Assembly: GCA_000492175.2 (NCBI GenBank)
Contig: CP097573.1
Coordinates: 3,162,001 to 3,226,000, forward strand
Direction: 5' to 3'
DNA from: Firmicutes bacterium ASF500
Lineage (GTDB): Bacteria; Bacillota; Clostridia; Oscillospirales; Oscillospiraceae
Length of the DNA stretch: 64,000 nucleotides
Below are positions 17,521 through 26,958 of this stretch, piece by piece. The notes beneath the pieces are model-generated. The model ran no database searches, had not been told where the DNA came from, and saw only the letters and a list, made by a program, of their open reading frames with translations. The first letter of the stretch is position 1. The number at the start of each line of letters is the position of its first letter. The position numbers and the translations under genes were made by a program.

Positions 17521-18780
17521 TTACATCCAAATCGCCGTAGCAAAGTAGTCCTCGGGGGTCTCGGCCCGGCGGATGAGGAGGGTGGAGCCGTCCTCCCGGA
17601 GGAGGACCTCGGCGGAACGGAGGCGGCCGTTGTACTGATAGCCCATGGAGTGGCCGTGAGCGCCGGTGTCGTGAATCACCAGCAGGTCGCCCACGTCGAT
17701 TTTGGGCAGCATCCGGTCCACGGCGAACTTGTCGCAGTTCTCGCACAGGGAGCCGGTGACATCGTATTTGTGGTCGCAGGGGGCCTCCTCCTTGCCCATG
17801 ACGGTGATGTGGTGATAGGCGCCGTAGATGGCCGGGCGCATCAGGTTGGCGGCGCAGGCGTCCACGCCGATATACTCCTTGTAGATGTGCTTCTCGTGGA
17901 GGACCCGGGTGACCAGGTGGCCGTAGGGGGCCAGCATGAACCGGCCCAGCTCGGTGTGGATAGCTACGTCTCCCATCCCGGCGGGGACCAGGATCTCCTC
18001 AAAGGCCCGGCGCACCCCCTCGCCGATGACGGCGATGTCGTTGGCGGGCTGCTCCGGGCGGTAGGGCACCCCTACGCCGCCGGACAGGTTGATGAAGGTG
18101 ATGTGACAGCCCGTCTCCTCCCGCAGCTCCACGGCCATCCGGAAGAGGATGGCGGCCAGGGCGGGGTAGTAGTCGTTGGAGATGGTGTTGGAGGCCAGGA
18201 AGGCGTGGATACCGAACTCCTCCGCGCCCAGCTCCTTCAGGCGGCGGAAGGCCTCGGTCATCTGGGGCCGGGTCAGGCCGTATTTGGCATCCCCAGGCTT
18301 GTCCATCACCTGGAAGCCCTCCTTGCTCTCCCCCAGGGTAAAGGTGCCGCCGGGGTTATACCGGCAGGATATTTTCTTGGGAATATAACCCAAAGTGTTC
18401 TTTAAAAAGTCGATATGGGTCACATCGTCCAGGTTGATGGTGGCCCCCAGCTGTGCGGCCAGGGCAAATTCCTCCGCCGGGGTGTCGTTGGAGGAAAACA
18501 TAATCTCCTCCCCGGAGAACCCGCAGCGGTCAGACATCATCAGCTCGGTGAGGGAGGAGCAGTCCACGCCGCAGCCCTCCTCCCGGAGGATTTTTAAAAT
18601 CTGAGGGGTGGGGGTGGCCTTCACGGCGAAGTGCTCCTGAAAGCCGGGGTTCCAGGCGAAGGCCCGGTTCAGTGCCCGGGCGTTCTCCCGGATGCCACGC
18701 TCGTCGTAGAGGTGGAAGGGGGTGGGGTAGGTCTGGACAATCTCCTGGAGCTGGTCCAGGGTGACAAAGGGCATTTTCAT
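17521..18780 (-). CDS. lysA: Diaminopimelate decarboxylase
   Basis: A 419-residue PLP enzyme converting meso-DAP to L-lysine. The PLP lysine is K54 in 'HFAVKATPTP'. Other fold-III features are 'GVDCSSLTEL', 'INLSGGVGVPYRPEQ', 'HTELGRFMLAPYG', the active-site Cys in 'VTGSLCENCDKFAVDR', and 'DTGAHGHSMGYQYNGRLR'. The start is ATG 18780 with AAAGGAG 6 bases before it; the frame extends 8 codons more without a site. The gene stands alone between palindromic repeats and the divergent glnA. Confidence 0.93.
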   Translation of the reverse strand: MKMPFVTLDQLQEIVQTYPTPFHLYDERGIRENARALNRAFAWNPGFQEHFAVKATPTPQILKILREEGCGVDCSSLTELMMSDRCGFSGEEIMFSSNDTPAEEFALAAQLGATINLDDVTHIDFLKNTLGYIPKKISCRYNPGGTFTLGESKEGFQVMDKPGDAKYGLTRPQMTEAFRRLKELGAEEFGIHAFLASNTISNDYYPALAAILFRMAVELREETGCHITFINLSGGVGVPYRPEQPANDIAVIGEGVRRAFEEILVPAGMGDVAIHTELGRFMLAPYGHLVTRVLHEKHIYKEYIGVDACAANLMRPAIYGAYHHITVMGKEEAPCDHKYDVTGSLCENCDKFAVDRMLPKIDVGDLLVIHDTGAHGHSMGYQYNGRLRSAEVLLREDGSTLLIRRAETPEDYFATAIWM

Positions 18781-18855
18781 GGAATTCGCTCCTTTTTTAA
18801 TCAATCAGGCAACAGACAGTCTATCGAATTTCCAGCGATTTGTCAATAAAATTCC

Positions 18856-18885
18856 TTGACAATCCGCCCCCGGCAATGCGATACT
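18856..18885 (+). promoter_or_regulatory. Sigma-A promoter of glnA
   Basis: TTGACA (18856-18861), an 18-bp spacer, GATACT (18880-18885), 36 bp before the glnA ATG. No GlnR-type dyad (TGTNA-N7-TNACA) is evident. Confidence 0.75.
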
Positions 18886-18920
18886 GATAGGCAGCTTGAA
18901 AGAGAAGAGAGGTTTTGCCC

Positions 18921-20252
18921 ATGGCCTATACCAAAGAGGATATCATCCGGATCGTTCGAGAGGAACGGATTGAGTTCATCCGGATGCAGTTTACCGACAT
19001 TTTCGGCCAGATGAAGAACGTGTCCATCACCGCCTCCCAGGTGGAGAAGGCAGTGAACAACCAAATTATGTTTGACGGCTCCTCCATCGAGGGCTTCACC
19101 CGCATTCACGAGTCGGACCAGTGCCTGTACCCAGACCTGAACAGCTTTGTGATCGTCCCCGAGAAGGTGGCCGGGGGCCGGACGGCCCGCATGTTCTGCG
19201 ACGTGTACAACACCGACGGCACCCCCTTCGTGGGCGACCCCCGGGGCGTGCTCCGCCGGGTGCTCCGCCGGGCGGAGTCCATGGGCTACGACGTGTTCAA
19301 CATCGGGCCGGAGCTGGAGTTTTTCCTGTTTGACCTGGACAGCGAAGGCCGGGCCACCACCAACACCAGGGACGAGGCGGCTTATTTCGACCTGGGCCCC
19401 CTGGACCACAGCGAGGCCACCCGCCGGGAGATCAGCCTGACCCTGGAGAAAATGGGCTTTGAGATCGAGGCCAGCCACCACGAGTGCGCCGTGGCCCAGC
19501 ACGAGATCGACTTCAAATACAACAACGCCCTGGACGGGGCGGACAAGATTATGACCTTCAAGCTGGTGGCCAAGAGCATTGCCCAGAAAAACGGCCTCCA
19601 CGCCACCTTCATGCCCAAGCCCATCTACGGCGTGGCGGGCAGCGGTATGCACCTGAACATGTCCCTGTTCAAAAACGGCAAAAATGTCTTTTACGACCCC
19701 AGCGGGGAGCGGGGCCTGTCCAAGACGGCCTACTCCTTCATCGCCGGCCTGCTGGACCACGTCCAGGGCTTTACCGCAATTACCAACCCCCTGGTCAACT
19801 CCTATAAGCGGCTGGGCGCGGGCCACGAGGCCCCCCGCTACCGGGCCTGGTCGGCCTCCAACCGGTCGGCCCTCATCCGCATCCCCGCCGCCCGGGGTCA
19901 GGCCACCCGGGTGGAGCTGCGCTCCCCCGACCCCTCCTGCAACCCCTATCTGGCGGTGGCGGTCTGCCTGGCCGCCGGCCTGGACGGCATCGCCCGGGGC
20001 CTCACCCCGCCCCCGGAGATCACCGGGGACATCTACGCCATGGACGACCGGACCCGGGCGGCCCGGGGCATCCCCTGCCTGCCCGACAACCTGAAGGACG
20101 CCCTGGACGAGCTGGAGAAGGACGCCCTGGTGCTGGACGTGTTGGGCGAGCACGTGGCCCGGCAGTTCCTCAAGGGCAAGCTGGGGGAGTGGAACGAGTA
20201 TCAGACCCGCGTGTCCAGCTGGGAGCTGGAGAAATATTTGGTAATCTATTGA
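18921..20252 (+). CDS. glnA: Glutamine synthetase, type I-alpha
   Basis: A 443-residue enzyme joining ammonia and glutamate with ATP. The start is ATG 18921 after AGAGAGG; a TTG two codons upstream is less likely. Motifs are 'DIFGQMKNV', 'MFDGSSIEGF', 'GPELEFFLF', 'GSGMHLNMSLF', 'NSYKRLGAGHEAPRYRAWSASNRSALIRIP' and 'ELRSPDPSCNPYL'. The length and the lack of an E. coli-like adenylylation tyrosine loop fit the feedback-inhibited Firmicutes I-alpha class. It is a monocistronic unit with its own promoter and weak terminator. Confidence 0.96.
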   Translation: MAYTKEDIIRIVREERIEFIRMQFTDIFGQMKNVSITASQVEKAVNNQIMFDGSSIEGFTRIHESDQCLYPDLNSFVIVPEKVAGGRTARMFCDVYNTDGTPFVGDPRGVLRRVLRRAESMGYDVFNIGPELEFFLFDLDSEGRATTNTRDEAAYFDLGPLDHSEATRREISLTLEKMGFEIEASHHECAVAQHEIDFKYNNALDGADKIMTFKLVAKSIAQKNGLHATFMPKPIYGVAGSGMHLNMSLFKNGKNVFYDPSGERGLSKTAYSFIAGLLDHVQGFTAITNPLVNSYKRLGAGHEAPRYRAWSASNRSALIRIPAARGQATRVELRSPDPSCNPYLAVAVCLAAGLDGIARGLTPPPEITGDIYAMDDRTRAARGIPCLPDNLKDALDELEKDALVLDVLGEHVARQFLKGKLGEWNEYQTRVSSWELEKYLVIY

Positions 20253-20263
20253 TGTTCGCAAAG

Positions 20264-20295
20264 AGACCGGGGGCGCGGGCCTCCGGTCTTTCTGT
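20264..20295 (+). terminator. Weak stem-loop after glnA
   Basis: AGACCGG (20264-20270) pairs with CCGGTCT (20283-20289) across a GC-rich loop and is followed by TTCTGT. It is a probable, not strong, intrinsic terminator. Confidence 0.5.
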
Positions 20296-20337
20296 AAGCG
20301 TTTGCGCATAGTCTCTCACCGAAAGGGGGAATCACCC

Positions 20338-21126
20338 ATGCGATTTACAAAAATGGAGGGCCTGGGCAACGACTATATCTATCTCAACTGCCTGGAAGAG
20401 GTCCCGGAGGACCTGCCCGCCCTGGCGGTCCGGCTGTCCCGCCGGCATTTCGGCGTGGGGGCGGACGGCCTCATCTGCATCCGCCCTGGCCGGACCGGGG
20501 ACTTTACCATGGAGATGTACAACGCCGACGGATCCCGGGGGGCCATGTGCGGCAACGGCATCCGGTGCGTGGGCAAGTACGTCTACGACAAGGGCTTTAC
20601 CCAAAAGACCCGCCTGACCATCGACACCGATGCCGGTCCCCGGGAGCTGGAGCTCCACCTGCTGGAGGGGGCGGTGGACCAGGTGACGGTGGACATGGGA
20701 CGGGTGGAGGTCTCCGGTCCGGTCCGGGTGGAGGCGGCAGGGGAGCTTTTTCAGGTTGTCCCCGCCGACGCCGGCAACCCCCACGGGGTCATTTTCTGCC
20801 CGGACCCGGAAAAAATCGACCTGGAGAGGCTGGGCCCCCTTCTGGAGCGCCACCCCGCCCTGGGGGAGCGGCGGAATATTGAGTTTGTGTCCTGCCCCCA
20901 CCGGGGGCGGCTGGACATCCGGGTGTGGGAGCGGGGCAGCGGGATCACCCTGGCCTGCGGTACCGGGGCCTGCGCCGCCTTCGCCGCCGCCGTGACCGAA
21001 AATCGCTGCGGAAACCGGGCGGAGGCCCGCCTGCCCGGCGGTACGCTCACCCTGGAGCTGCGGGAGGGCCGCGTCCTGATGACCGGCCCCGCCCGGACGG
21101 TGTTTGAGGGGGAGTTCCCTCTCTGA
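20338..21126 (+). CDS. dapF: Diaminopimelate epimerase
   Basis: A 262-residue PLP-independent racemase converting LL-DAP to meso-DAP. The start is ATG 20338 after AAAGGGGGA; an open frame reaches 20302 without a ribosome site. The two catalytic cysteines are visible: C71 in 'MCGNGIRC' and C207 in 'LACGTGACAA'. 'FTKMEGLGNDYI' and 'GADGLI' complete the family signature. With murE and lysA in the same window, it supports a meso-DAP wall and lysine by the DAP route. Confidence 0.95.
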   Translation: MRFTKMEGLGNDYIYLNCLEEVPEDLPALAVRLSRRHFGVGADGLICIRPGRTGDFTMEMYNADGSRGAMCGNGIRCVGKYVYDKGFTQKTRLTIDTDAGPRELELHLLEGAVDQVTVDMGRVEVSGPVRVEAAGELFQVVPADAGNPHGVIFCPDPEKIDLERLGPLLERHPALGERRNIEFVSCPHRGRLDIRVWERGSGITLACGTGACAAFAAAVTENRCGNRAEARLPGGTLTLELREGRVLMTGPARTVFEGEFPL

Positions 21127-21161
21127 AGGAGGGAGCCCTCTCCTTCGACAAAAAACTTTCC

Positions 21162-21190
21162 TTGACAACCCGGGGGGATACCTTTATGAT
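21162..21190 (+). promoter_or_regulatory. Sigma-A promoter of the SpoU-type methyltransferase gene
   Basis: TTGACA (21162-21167), a 17-bp spacer, TATGAT (21185-21190). It lies between dapF and the GTG start at 21221. Confidence 0.75.
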
Positions 21191-21220
21191 ATAAGAATCG
21201 TGTTCAAGAGGGGGGATTGG

Positions 21221-21973
21221 GTGGAAACCATTACCAGCCGCCAAAATCCGCTGGCTGTTCAGATCAGAAAGCTGAACGGAAGCCGGTCCGCCCGGCGGGA
21301 GACGGGGCTGTTCCCCGCCGAGGGCCCCAAGCTGCTGGAGGAGGCGGTGAAGGCGGGGGCGGTCGTAGACACCCTGGTCACCGCCCGGGGGACAGAGGCT
21401 CACTGCCCCGGAGATCCCCGGCGGGTAGAGGTCCCGGCGGACCTTCTGCAAAGCCTGTGCGACACCAAAACCCCCCAGGGGGTGCTGTTCCTGGCCCAAA
21501 TGCCGGATACCGCCCCGCCGGAGCGGCTGGAAGGGGACCGCTGGCTGGTACTGGACGGCCTCCAGGACCCGGGCAACGTGGGGACCATCTGGCGTACCGC
21601 CGACGCCCTGGGGGCGGACGGTCTGCTTCTGGTGAACCACTGCGCCGACCCCTTCTCCCCCAAGACGGTGCGGGCCACCATGGGGGCCTGCTTCCGTTTG
21701 CCGGTCTATGAGGCGGAGGCGGAGGCTCTCCCCAGCCTGTTGAAGCGGTCCGGCCTGCCCCTGTACGCCACCGCCCTGCGGGAGGACACCGTAGATATCA
21801 GAACGGCACAGCTCAGCCGCTGTGCCGTGGTGATCGGAAGCGAGGGGAGGGGAATCTCCCCCCAGCTTTTGGAGATGAGTGAAAAAACCCTGAAAATTCC
21901 CATGCGGGCGCGGTGCGAGTCGCTGAACGCCGCCGCCGCCGCGTCCATCGTCCTCTGGGAGATGGGGCACTGA
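21221..21973 (+). CDS. SpoU/TrmH-family RNA 2'-O-methyltransferase
   Basis: A 250-residue SPOUT enzyme that methylates ribose 2'-OH in rRNA or tRNA with SAM. The N-terminal substrate-binding part starts 'VETITSRQNPLAVQIRKL'. The SPOUT motifs are 'LDGLQDPGNVGTIWRTADALGADGLLL' (motif 1), 'VVIGSEGRGISPQLLE' (motif 2) and 'IPMRARCESLNAAAAASIVLWE' (motif 3, knot). GTG 21221 follows AGAGGGGGGA. It resembles the family often next to pheST in Firmicutes; the exact RNA target cannot be read from the sequence. Its stop directly abuts that of the convergent transporter. Confidence 0.9.
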   Translation: METITSRQNPLAVQIRKLNGSRSARRETGLFPAEGPKLLEEAVKAGAVVDTLVTARGTEAHCPGDPRRVEVPADLLQSLCDTKTPQGVLFLAQMPDTAPPERLEGDRWLVLDGLQDPGNVGTIWRTADALGADGLLLVNHCADPFSPKTVRATMGACFRLPVYEAEAEALPSLLKRSGLPLYATALREDTVDIRTAQLSRCAVVIGSEGRGISPQLLEMSEKTLKIPMRARCESLNAAAAASIVLWEMGH

Positions 21974-23203
21974 CTACCCCGGTCCTTCCCCGGAGTTTGT
22001 CCGGCGGTAGACCAGCATGATGAACAGGAAGGAAATTGCCATCATCCCCAGGAACAGGCCGTAGGAGGCCACATAGCCCCCGGTCACGTCGGCCAGCCAG
22101 CCGGGGAGGGGGCCCAGGGCCACAATGCCCAGGGCGTAGACGGTCTGGCTCCATTTCAGCCCCCTGGCAAAGCCCTCGTCCCCCAGAAAGTCCCGGGCCC
22201 AGATGGAGAAGGAGACATTGCTCACCGGAAGGCCCAGTCCGAAGGCGAGGACGGCGGCGAAGGCGCACAGCCGGCTTCCGTTGGGGGCCAGGCAGAGCAG
22301 AACGTAGGACAGCAGGGACATTCCATAGAGGAGCAGGGTGGACCGCCGCCCGCCCAGCCGGTCGGCCAGCCAGCCGTAGAGGGTCTTTCCAACCATCAGG
22401 GCCACGCCGGTGCAGGAGACCAGCGCTGCCACCGCGGCGGGGTCGAAGCCCTCGGTGGTGTACAGCACGCCCACGTTGCTGATGCCGATGCTGGTGGGAG
22501 CGCCGATGAGAAATACCGCCGCCAGGAACAGCCCCCAGTACAGGGGCGTCATCCCGCCGGGGGCGGGGCGGAGGGGGACGCGCTCCGCCGTCAGCCCGCC
22601 CTGAGCATAGGGCCGCAGGCCCAACTGGGCGGGGTCGTCCTGAACCAGAAGAAAGACGGCCCATGCCAGTATCAGGACCAGCGCACCCTCAGCGTAAAAG
22701 GCGGCAGCCAGTCCCCGGGTCTGGAGGAGCCAGGTGAGGGGGCCGGGGACCAGAATGGTAGCCAGCCCGCTCCCCGCCGAGGCCAGCCCCAGGGCGAAGG
22801 CGCTCCGGTCCTGAAACCACCGGCTGACCAGCAGGGACAGGGGGATCATCCCGGCCCAGCCGTAGGCCAGCCCGGTGAGGGCTCCGGCGGCCAGATAGGC
22901 GGGCAGGGAGCCCGCCGTCCCGAACAAAAACCGGGATAGGGCCAGCAGGAGCATAGCCCCCGCCGCCGTCCGCCGCAGGCCAAGCCGGGCACACAGCCGG
23001 TTGGCGGTGAACATGCTCACAACGATGAACAGACTGCGGATTGTGACAATCCACCCCGCCTGGGTGTTGGAAAGGCCATTTTCCGCGATGATATAGGGCT
23101 GATAGACGGAGTAGATGTTGCTCCCCAGCCCCATGACGGAGAACAGCATCACGCCGCCCCCCAGACACACCAGCCAGGGGCGGACGGATTGACGTGAAGG
23201 CAT
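21974..23203 (-). CDS. MFS transporter
   Basis: A 409-residue major facilitator with about 12 membrane segments. The start is ATG 23203 after GGGAGGG; a further ATG upstream (23227) lacks a site. A loop 'RLCARLGLRRTAAGAMLLLALSR' between TM2 and TM3 is the MFS-A motif, and 'GWLADRLGGRRSTLLLYG' repeats it in the second half. 'NIYSVYQPYIIAENGLSNTQAGW' resembles oxalate/formate-antiporter or monocarboxylate-type members. Substrate unknown. It is convergent with the methyltransferase with zero spacing. Confidence 0.85.
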   Translation of the reverse strand: MPSRQSVRPWLVCLGGGVMLFSVMGLGSNIYSVYQPYIIAENGLSNTQAGWIVTIRSLFIVVSMFTANRLCARLGLRRTAAGAMLLLALSRFLFGTAGSLPAYLAAGALTGLAYGWAGMIPLSLLVSRWFQDRSAFALGLASAGSGLATILVPGPLTWLLQTRGLAAAFYAEGALVLILAWAVFLLVQDDPAQLGLRPYAQGGLTAERVPLRPAPGGMTPLYWGLFLAAVFLIGAPTSIGISNVGVLYTTEGFDPAAVAALVSCTGVALMVGKTLYGWLADRLGGRRSTLLLYGMSLLSYVLLCLAPNGSRLCAFAAVLAFGLGLPVSNVSFSIWARDFLGDEGFARGLKWSQTVYALGIVALGPLPGWLADVTGGYVASYGLFLGMMAISFLFIMLVYRRTNSGEGPG

Positions 23204-23280
23204 AGAGACCCTCCCTTTCATGAGCATAGCATACTCTATGCGGGGGAGGTTTGTAAAGAATATTTTGGGAGGATAGGACC

Positions 23281-24504
23281 ATGGCTGAACTGAAATACTG
23301 GCTTTGGCTGACCACCCGAACGGGCTTGGGGCCGGTGGGGGCGCTGTCGGTGCTGGACTGCTTCACCACTCCGGAGCGGGCCTACTACGGGGAGCGGGAG
23401 GACTACGACGCCCTGAACCTGCCTCCCTTTGTGAAAAACGCTCTGATGGACAAGAGCATGGACGAGGCCAACCGAATCCTGGGCGAGTGCGACCGCCTGG
23501 GCATCCGGATCATGACCTTTCAGGACGCCGATTACCCCCAGCGCCTGCGGCAGATCGCCGACCCGCCGGTGATCCTGTATATCAAGGGAAAAAGCTTCCA
23601 CTTTGACGAGGAGGCGGCCATCGGCGTGGTGGGCGCGCGGAAATCCTCGGTGAAGAGCCGGGAGCGGGCGGAGCGGTTTGGCATGGAGCTGGCCTCCAGC
23701 GGGGCGCTGGTGGTGTCCGGCATCGCCGAGGGCATCGACTCCAGCGCCATCACCGGAGCCCTGCGGGGCGGAGGTCCGGTGGTGTCCCTTCTGGCCGGCG
23801 GGGCGGACAAAATTTTCCCCCGGGAGAGCCGCTTCCTCTATGAGGATGTGGCGGCGGCCGGGGCGCTGATCTCCGAGTATCCCCCGGGCACGCCCCACAA
23901 GGGGGACCACTTCAACCCCCGCAACCGAATTTTGAGCGGCCTGTCCCTGGGTGTGCTGGCGGTGGAGTGCGCCACCACCGGCGGCACCATGCTCACCGTC
24001 AACCACGCTCTGAACCAGGGCAGGGAGGTGTTCGCCGTCCCCATTGGCCTGGACGAGCAGAGCGCCCGGGGGACCAACCGGCTGATCCACGACTGCAAGG
24101 CCAGGCTGGTGGAGAACGCCAGGGATATTCTGGAGGATTTCGTGGACCTGTTCCCCACCAAGCTGTCCGCCCTCGCCCCCCTGTCCCGGTCGGTGGTCGA
24201 GGCCCGCCTGTCCGGGGAGGACAAGCCCCAGGCGGCACCAAAGGCCCCCAAGGAGCGGAAGGAGGCCCCCGCCCCGAGCCGGGAGGTGGTCCCCAGGGAT
24301 CAGCAGAAATCCCGCTTCACGGATGACGAGCTGGCTATCCTGGCCGCCGCGTCCAAAGCCGCCCTCACCGCCGACGAGGTGGTGGAAAAGACCCAGATTC
24401 CCGCCAAGCGCGTCCTGTCCGCCCTGACCATGCTCCAGCTCCAGGGCGCCCTTGAGGAGCGCCCCGGCCGCAGGTATTACGCCCTGGTGGAGCTGGAGAG
24501 CTGA
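23281..24504 (+). CDS. dprA: DNA-processing protein DprA
   Basis: A 407-residue single-strand DNA-binding protein that loads RecA on incoming DNA during transformation. The Rossmann-like core shows 'AIGVVGARKSSVKSRERAERFGMELASSGALVVSGIAEGIDSSA', 'LLAGGADKIFPRESRFLYEDV' and 'FNPRNRILSGLSLGVLAVECATTGGTMLTVNHALNQGREVFAVP'. A C-terminal winged-helix domain (about 340-400) follows a Lys/Pro linker. The ATG follows GGGAGGA. topA is 31 bp downstream, as in most Firmicutes. Confidence 0.95.
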   Translation: MAELKYWLWLTTRTGLGPVGALSVLDCFTTPERAYYGEREDYDALNLPPFVKNALMDKSMDEANRILGECDRLGIRIMTFQDADYPQRLRQIADPPVILYIKGKSFHFDEEAAIGVVGARKSSVKSRERAERFGMELASSGALVVSGIAEGIDSSAITGALRGGGPVVSLLAGGADKIFPRESRFLYEDVAAAGALISEYPPGTPHKGDHFNPRNRILSGLSLGVLAVECATTGGTMLTVNHALNQGREVFAVPIGLDEQSARGTNRLIHDCKARLVENARDILEDFVDLFPTKLSALAPLSRSVVEARLSGEDKPQAAPKAPKERKEAPAPSREVVPRDQQKSRFTDDELAILAAASKAALTADEVVEKTQIPAKRVLSALTMLQLQGALEERPGRRYYALVELES

Positions 24505-24535
24505 ATTTGTAATAATCTCTGGAGGTAAATCCAAA

Positions 24536-26884
24536 GTGGCAAATAAAACAGACTTAGTAATTGTGGAGTCCCCGTCCAAGGCCAAGACCATCGGCAAGTA
24601 CCTTGGGCCGGGCTATGAGGTAAAGGCGTCCATGGGCCATGTCCGGGACCTGCCCAAGAGCAAGCTGAGCGTGGATATCGAGGGCGGCTTCGTCCCCGAT
24701 TACCAGCCCATCAAGGGCAAGGAGGACGTGATCAGCGACCTGAAGAAGGCGGCCAAGCACAGTGGGAAGGTCTATCTCGCGACGGACCCTGACCGGGAGG
24801 GGGAGGCCATCTCCTGGCATTTGAAGGAGCTGCTCAACATCCCCGACGACAAGACCTACCGGGTGACCTTCAATGAGATCACCAAGAAGGTGGTCAACCA
24901 GTCCATCGCCGCCCCCCGGGCCATCGACCAGAACCTGGTGGACGCCCAGCAGGCCCGGCGGATTCTGGACCGGATCGTGGGCTATCAGCTCTCCCCCCTG
25001 CTGTGGAAAAAAATCCGCCGGGGGCTGTCCGCTGGACGGGTGCAGTCGGTAGCCACCCGCCTGGTGGTGGAGCGGGAGCTGGAAATCCGTGCCTTTGTCC
25101 CCCAGGAGTACTGGTCCATCGAGGCCGATTTGGAGCGGGTAGCCCCCAATCTGGGCTCCTTCAAGGCCCAGTTCCACGGGAAGGACAAAAAAATGGAGCT
25201 CCACAGCCAGGAGGAGGCCCAAGCGGTGGTGGATGCCGTCTCCAAAGGCGCGTGGTCGGTAGCCAAGGTAAAGCGCCAGGAGCGCCAGCGCCAGCCCGCC
25301 CCGCCCTTTACCACCTCCACCCTCCAGCAGGAGGCCAGCCGGAAGCTGAACATGTCCCCCGCCCGGACTATGGCGGTGGCCCAGCAGCTCTACGAGGGCG
25401 TCGACATCGCCGGCGAGGGGGCCGTGGGTCTGATTACCTACATGCGTACCGACTCCCTGCGCCTGTCCGACGAGGCGGTGTCCGCCGCCCGGGGCTTCAT
25501 CGCCCAGCGGTACGGGGGGGCCTACTGCCCCGCCCAGCCCAAGCACTACAAGACCAAGGGCAGCGCTCAGGACGCCCACGAGGCCATCCGTCCCTCCGAT
25601 GTCACCCTGGTCCCCGAGGACATTAAGAAGGACCTGACAGCGGAGCAGTTCAAGCTGTACAAGCTGATCTGGTCCCGGTTCCTGGCCTGCCAGATGGCAA
25701 ACGCCGTCTACGACAGCCTGTCCATCGACGCGGCCAACTCCGGATATATCTTCCGGGCCAGCCACTCCAGCCTGAAATTCTCCGGTTTCACCGCCGTCTA
25801 TGAGGAGGGCAAGGACGACGAGGAGGAGGAAAAGACCTCCCCCCTGCCCGATTTGAGGGAGGGTGAGGCCCTCACCGGAAAGAAGCTGACCCCCGGCCAG
25901 CACTTCACCCAGCCCCCCGCCCGGTACTCCGAGGCCAGCCTCATCCGGGCCCTGGAGGAGCAGGGCATCGGCCGGCCCTCCACCTACGCCCCCACCATCT
26001 CCACCATCATGAACCGGGAGTACGTGGTCAAGGAGGGAGGCAAGGCCCTCCGCCCCACCCCCCTGGGGGAGGTGGTCACCGGCCTGATGAAGGACAAGTT
26101 CCACGACATTGTGGACTACGACTTCACCGCTCAGATGGAGCAGCGGCTGGACAAGGTGGAGGAGGGCGAGGCCAACTGGAAGGCCCTCCTGGCCGATTTC
26201 TACAGGGACTTCGACGCCGAGCTGAAAAAGGCGGAGCAGGACCTGGACGGGGAGCGGATCAAGGTCCCCGACGAGGTGTCGGAGGAGCTGTGTCCTCAGT
26301 GCGGCAAGAACCTGGTGATTAAATCGGGCCGGTTTGGCCGGTTCCTGGCCTGCCCCGGCTGGCCGGAGTGCGACTTCACCATGCCTCTGGTGATCGAGAT
26401 GCCCGGCAAGTGCCCCCTGTGCGGCGGGCGGCTGTTCAAGCGCACCGGCAAGGCGAAAAAGACGGGCAAGCAGTACACCTATTACTGCTGTGAGCGCCGG
26501 AGCAGCAAGGACGAGGCCCAGCGCTGTGAGTTCGTCACCTTCGACGTGCCCGTGAAGGACAACTGTCCCGTCTGCGGCCAGACCATGTTCAAAAAGTCGG
26601 GCAAGGGGGCCCGGAAGCCCTACTGCATCAACGAGCAGTGCTCCAACTTCACCCCCGAGGAGAAGCGGGGCGGCTGGAAAAAGAAGGAGGCCCCCGCCGA
26701 AGGGGAGCCCGCCCCCGCCGGGGCGGAGGAGAAGCCCAAGAAGTCCGCCGCAAAAAAGCCCGCCGCTAAAAAGACAACGAAAAAAGCCGCCCCGAAGACG
26801 GCGGCGGAAAAGAAGACCACAACGAAGACGGCGGCAAAGAAGAGCACCGCGAAAAAGACAACAGCCGCCAAAAAGGCGGAGTGA
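24536..26884 (+). CDS. topA: DNA topoisomerase I with a Lys/Ala-rich tail
   Basis: A 782-residue type IA enzyme relaxing negative supercoils. The start is GTG 24536 after GGAGGTAAA. The Toprim domain opens with 'LVIVESPSKAKTIGKYLG' and 'ATDPDREGEAISWHL'; the catalytic tyrosine is Y302 in 'GLITYMRTDSLRLS'. Three C-terminal zinc ribbons are visible (CPQCGKN...CPGWPEC, CPLCGG...YYCC, CPVCGQ...CINEQC). The last about 45 residues are nearly all Lys, Ala and Thr, like histone H1 tails. Such basic tails in other TopA proteins aid processivity. Confidence 0.96.
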   Translation: MANKTDLVIVESPSKAKTIGKYLGPGYEVKASMGHVRDLPKSKLSVDIEGGFVPDYQPIKGKEDVISDLKKAAKHSGKVYLATDPDREGEAISWHLKELLNIPDDKTYRVTFNEITKKVVNQSIAAPRAIDQNLVDAQQARRILDRIVGYQLSPLLWKKIRRGLSAGRVQSVATRLVVERELEIRAFVPQEYWSIEADLERVAPNLGSFKAQFHGKDKKMELHSQEEAQAVVDAVSKGAWSVAKVKRQERQRQPAPPFTTSTLQQEASRKLNMSPARTMAVAQQLYEGVDIAGEGAVGLITYMRTDSLRLSDEAVSAARGFIAQRYGGAYCPAQPKHYKTKGSAQDAHEAIRPSDVTLVPEDIKKDLTAEQFKLYKLIWSRFLACQMANAVYDSLSIDAANSGYIFRASHSSLKFSGFTAVYEEGKDDEEEEKTSPLPDLREGEALTGKKLTPGQHFTQPPARYSEASLIRALEEQGIGRPSTYAPTISTIMNREYVVKEGGKALRPTPLGEVVTGLMKDKFHDIVDYDFTAQMEQRLDKVEEGEANWKALLADFYRDFDAELKKAEQDLDGERIKVPDEVSEELCPQCGKNLVIKSGRFGRFLACPGWPECDFTMPLVIEMPGKCPLCGGRLFKRTGKAKKTGKQYTYYCCERRSSKDEAQRCEFVTFDVPVKDNCPVCGQTMFKKSGKGARKPYCINEQCSNFTPEEKRGGWKKKEAPAEGEPAPAGAEEKPKKSAAKKPAAKKTTKKAAPKTAAEKKTTTKTAAKKSTAKKTTAAKKAE

Positions 26885-26898
26885 GCCCATCATTTCCT

Positions 26899-26927
26899 TT
26901 GACATGAGCGGAAATTTATTGTATAAT
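26899..26927 (+). promoter_or_regulatory. Consensus sigma-A promoter of the 48-residue ORF
   Basis: TTGACA (26899-26904), a 17-bp spacer, TATAAT (26922-26927). A second TATACT lies 5 bp on. It matches the consensus at all 12 positions and lies 31 bp before the ATG. Confidence 0.9.
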
Positions 26928-26958
26928 ATTGCTATACTAATACAAGGAGGACTGAAAA

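Noticed and set aside
24554..26905. A 783-codon open frame antisense to topA
   Set aside because: It is the mirror of a GC-rich gene: long, His/Gly/Leu-rich, without ribosome site or known motif, while topA on the other strand has full family motifs.
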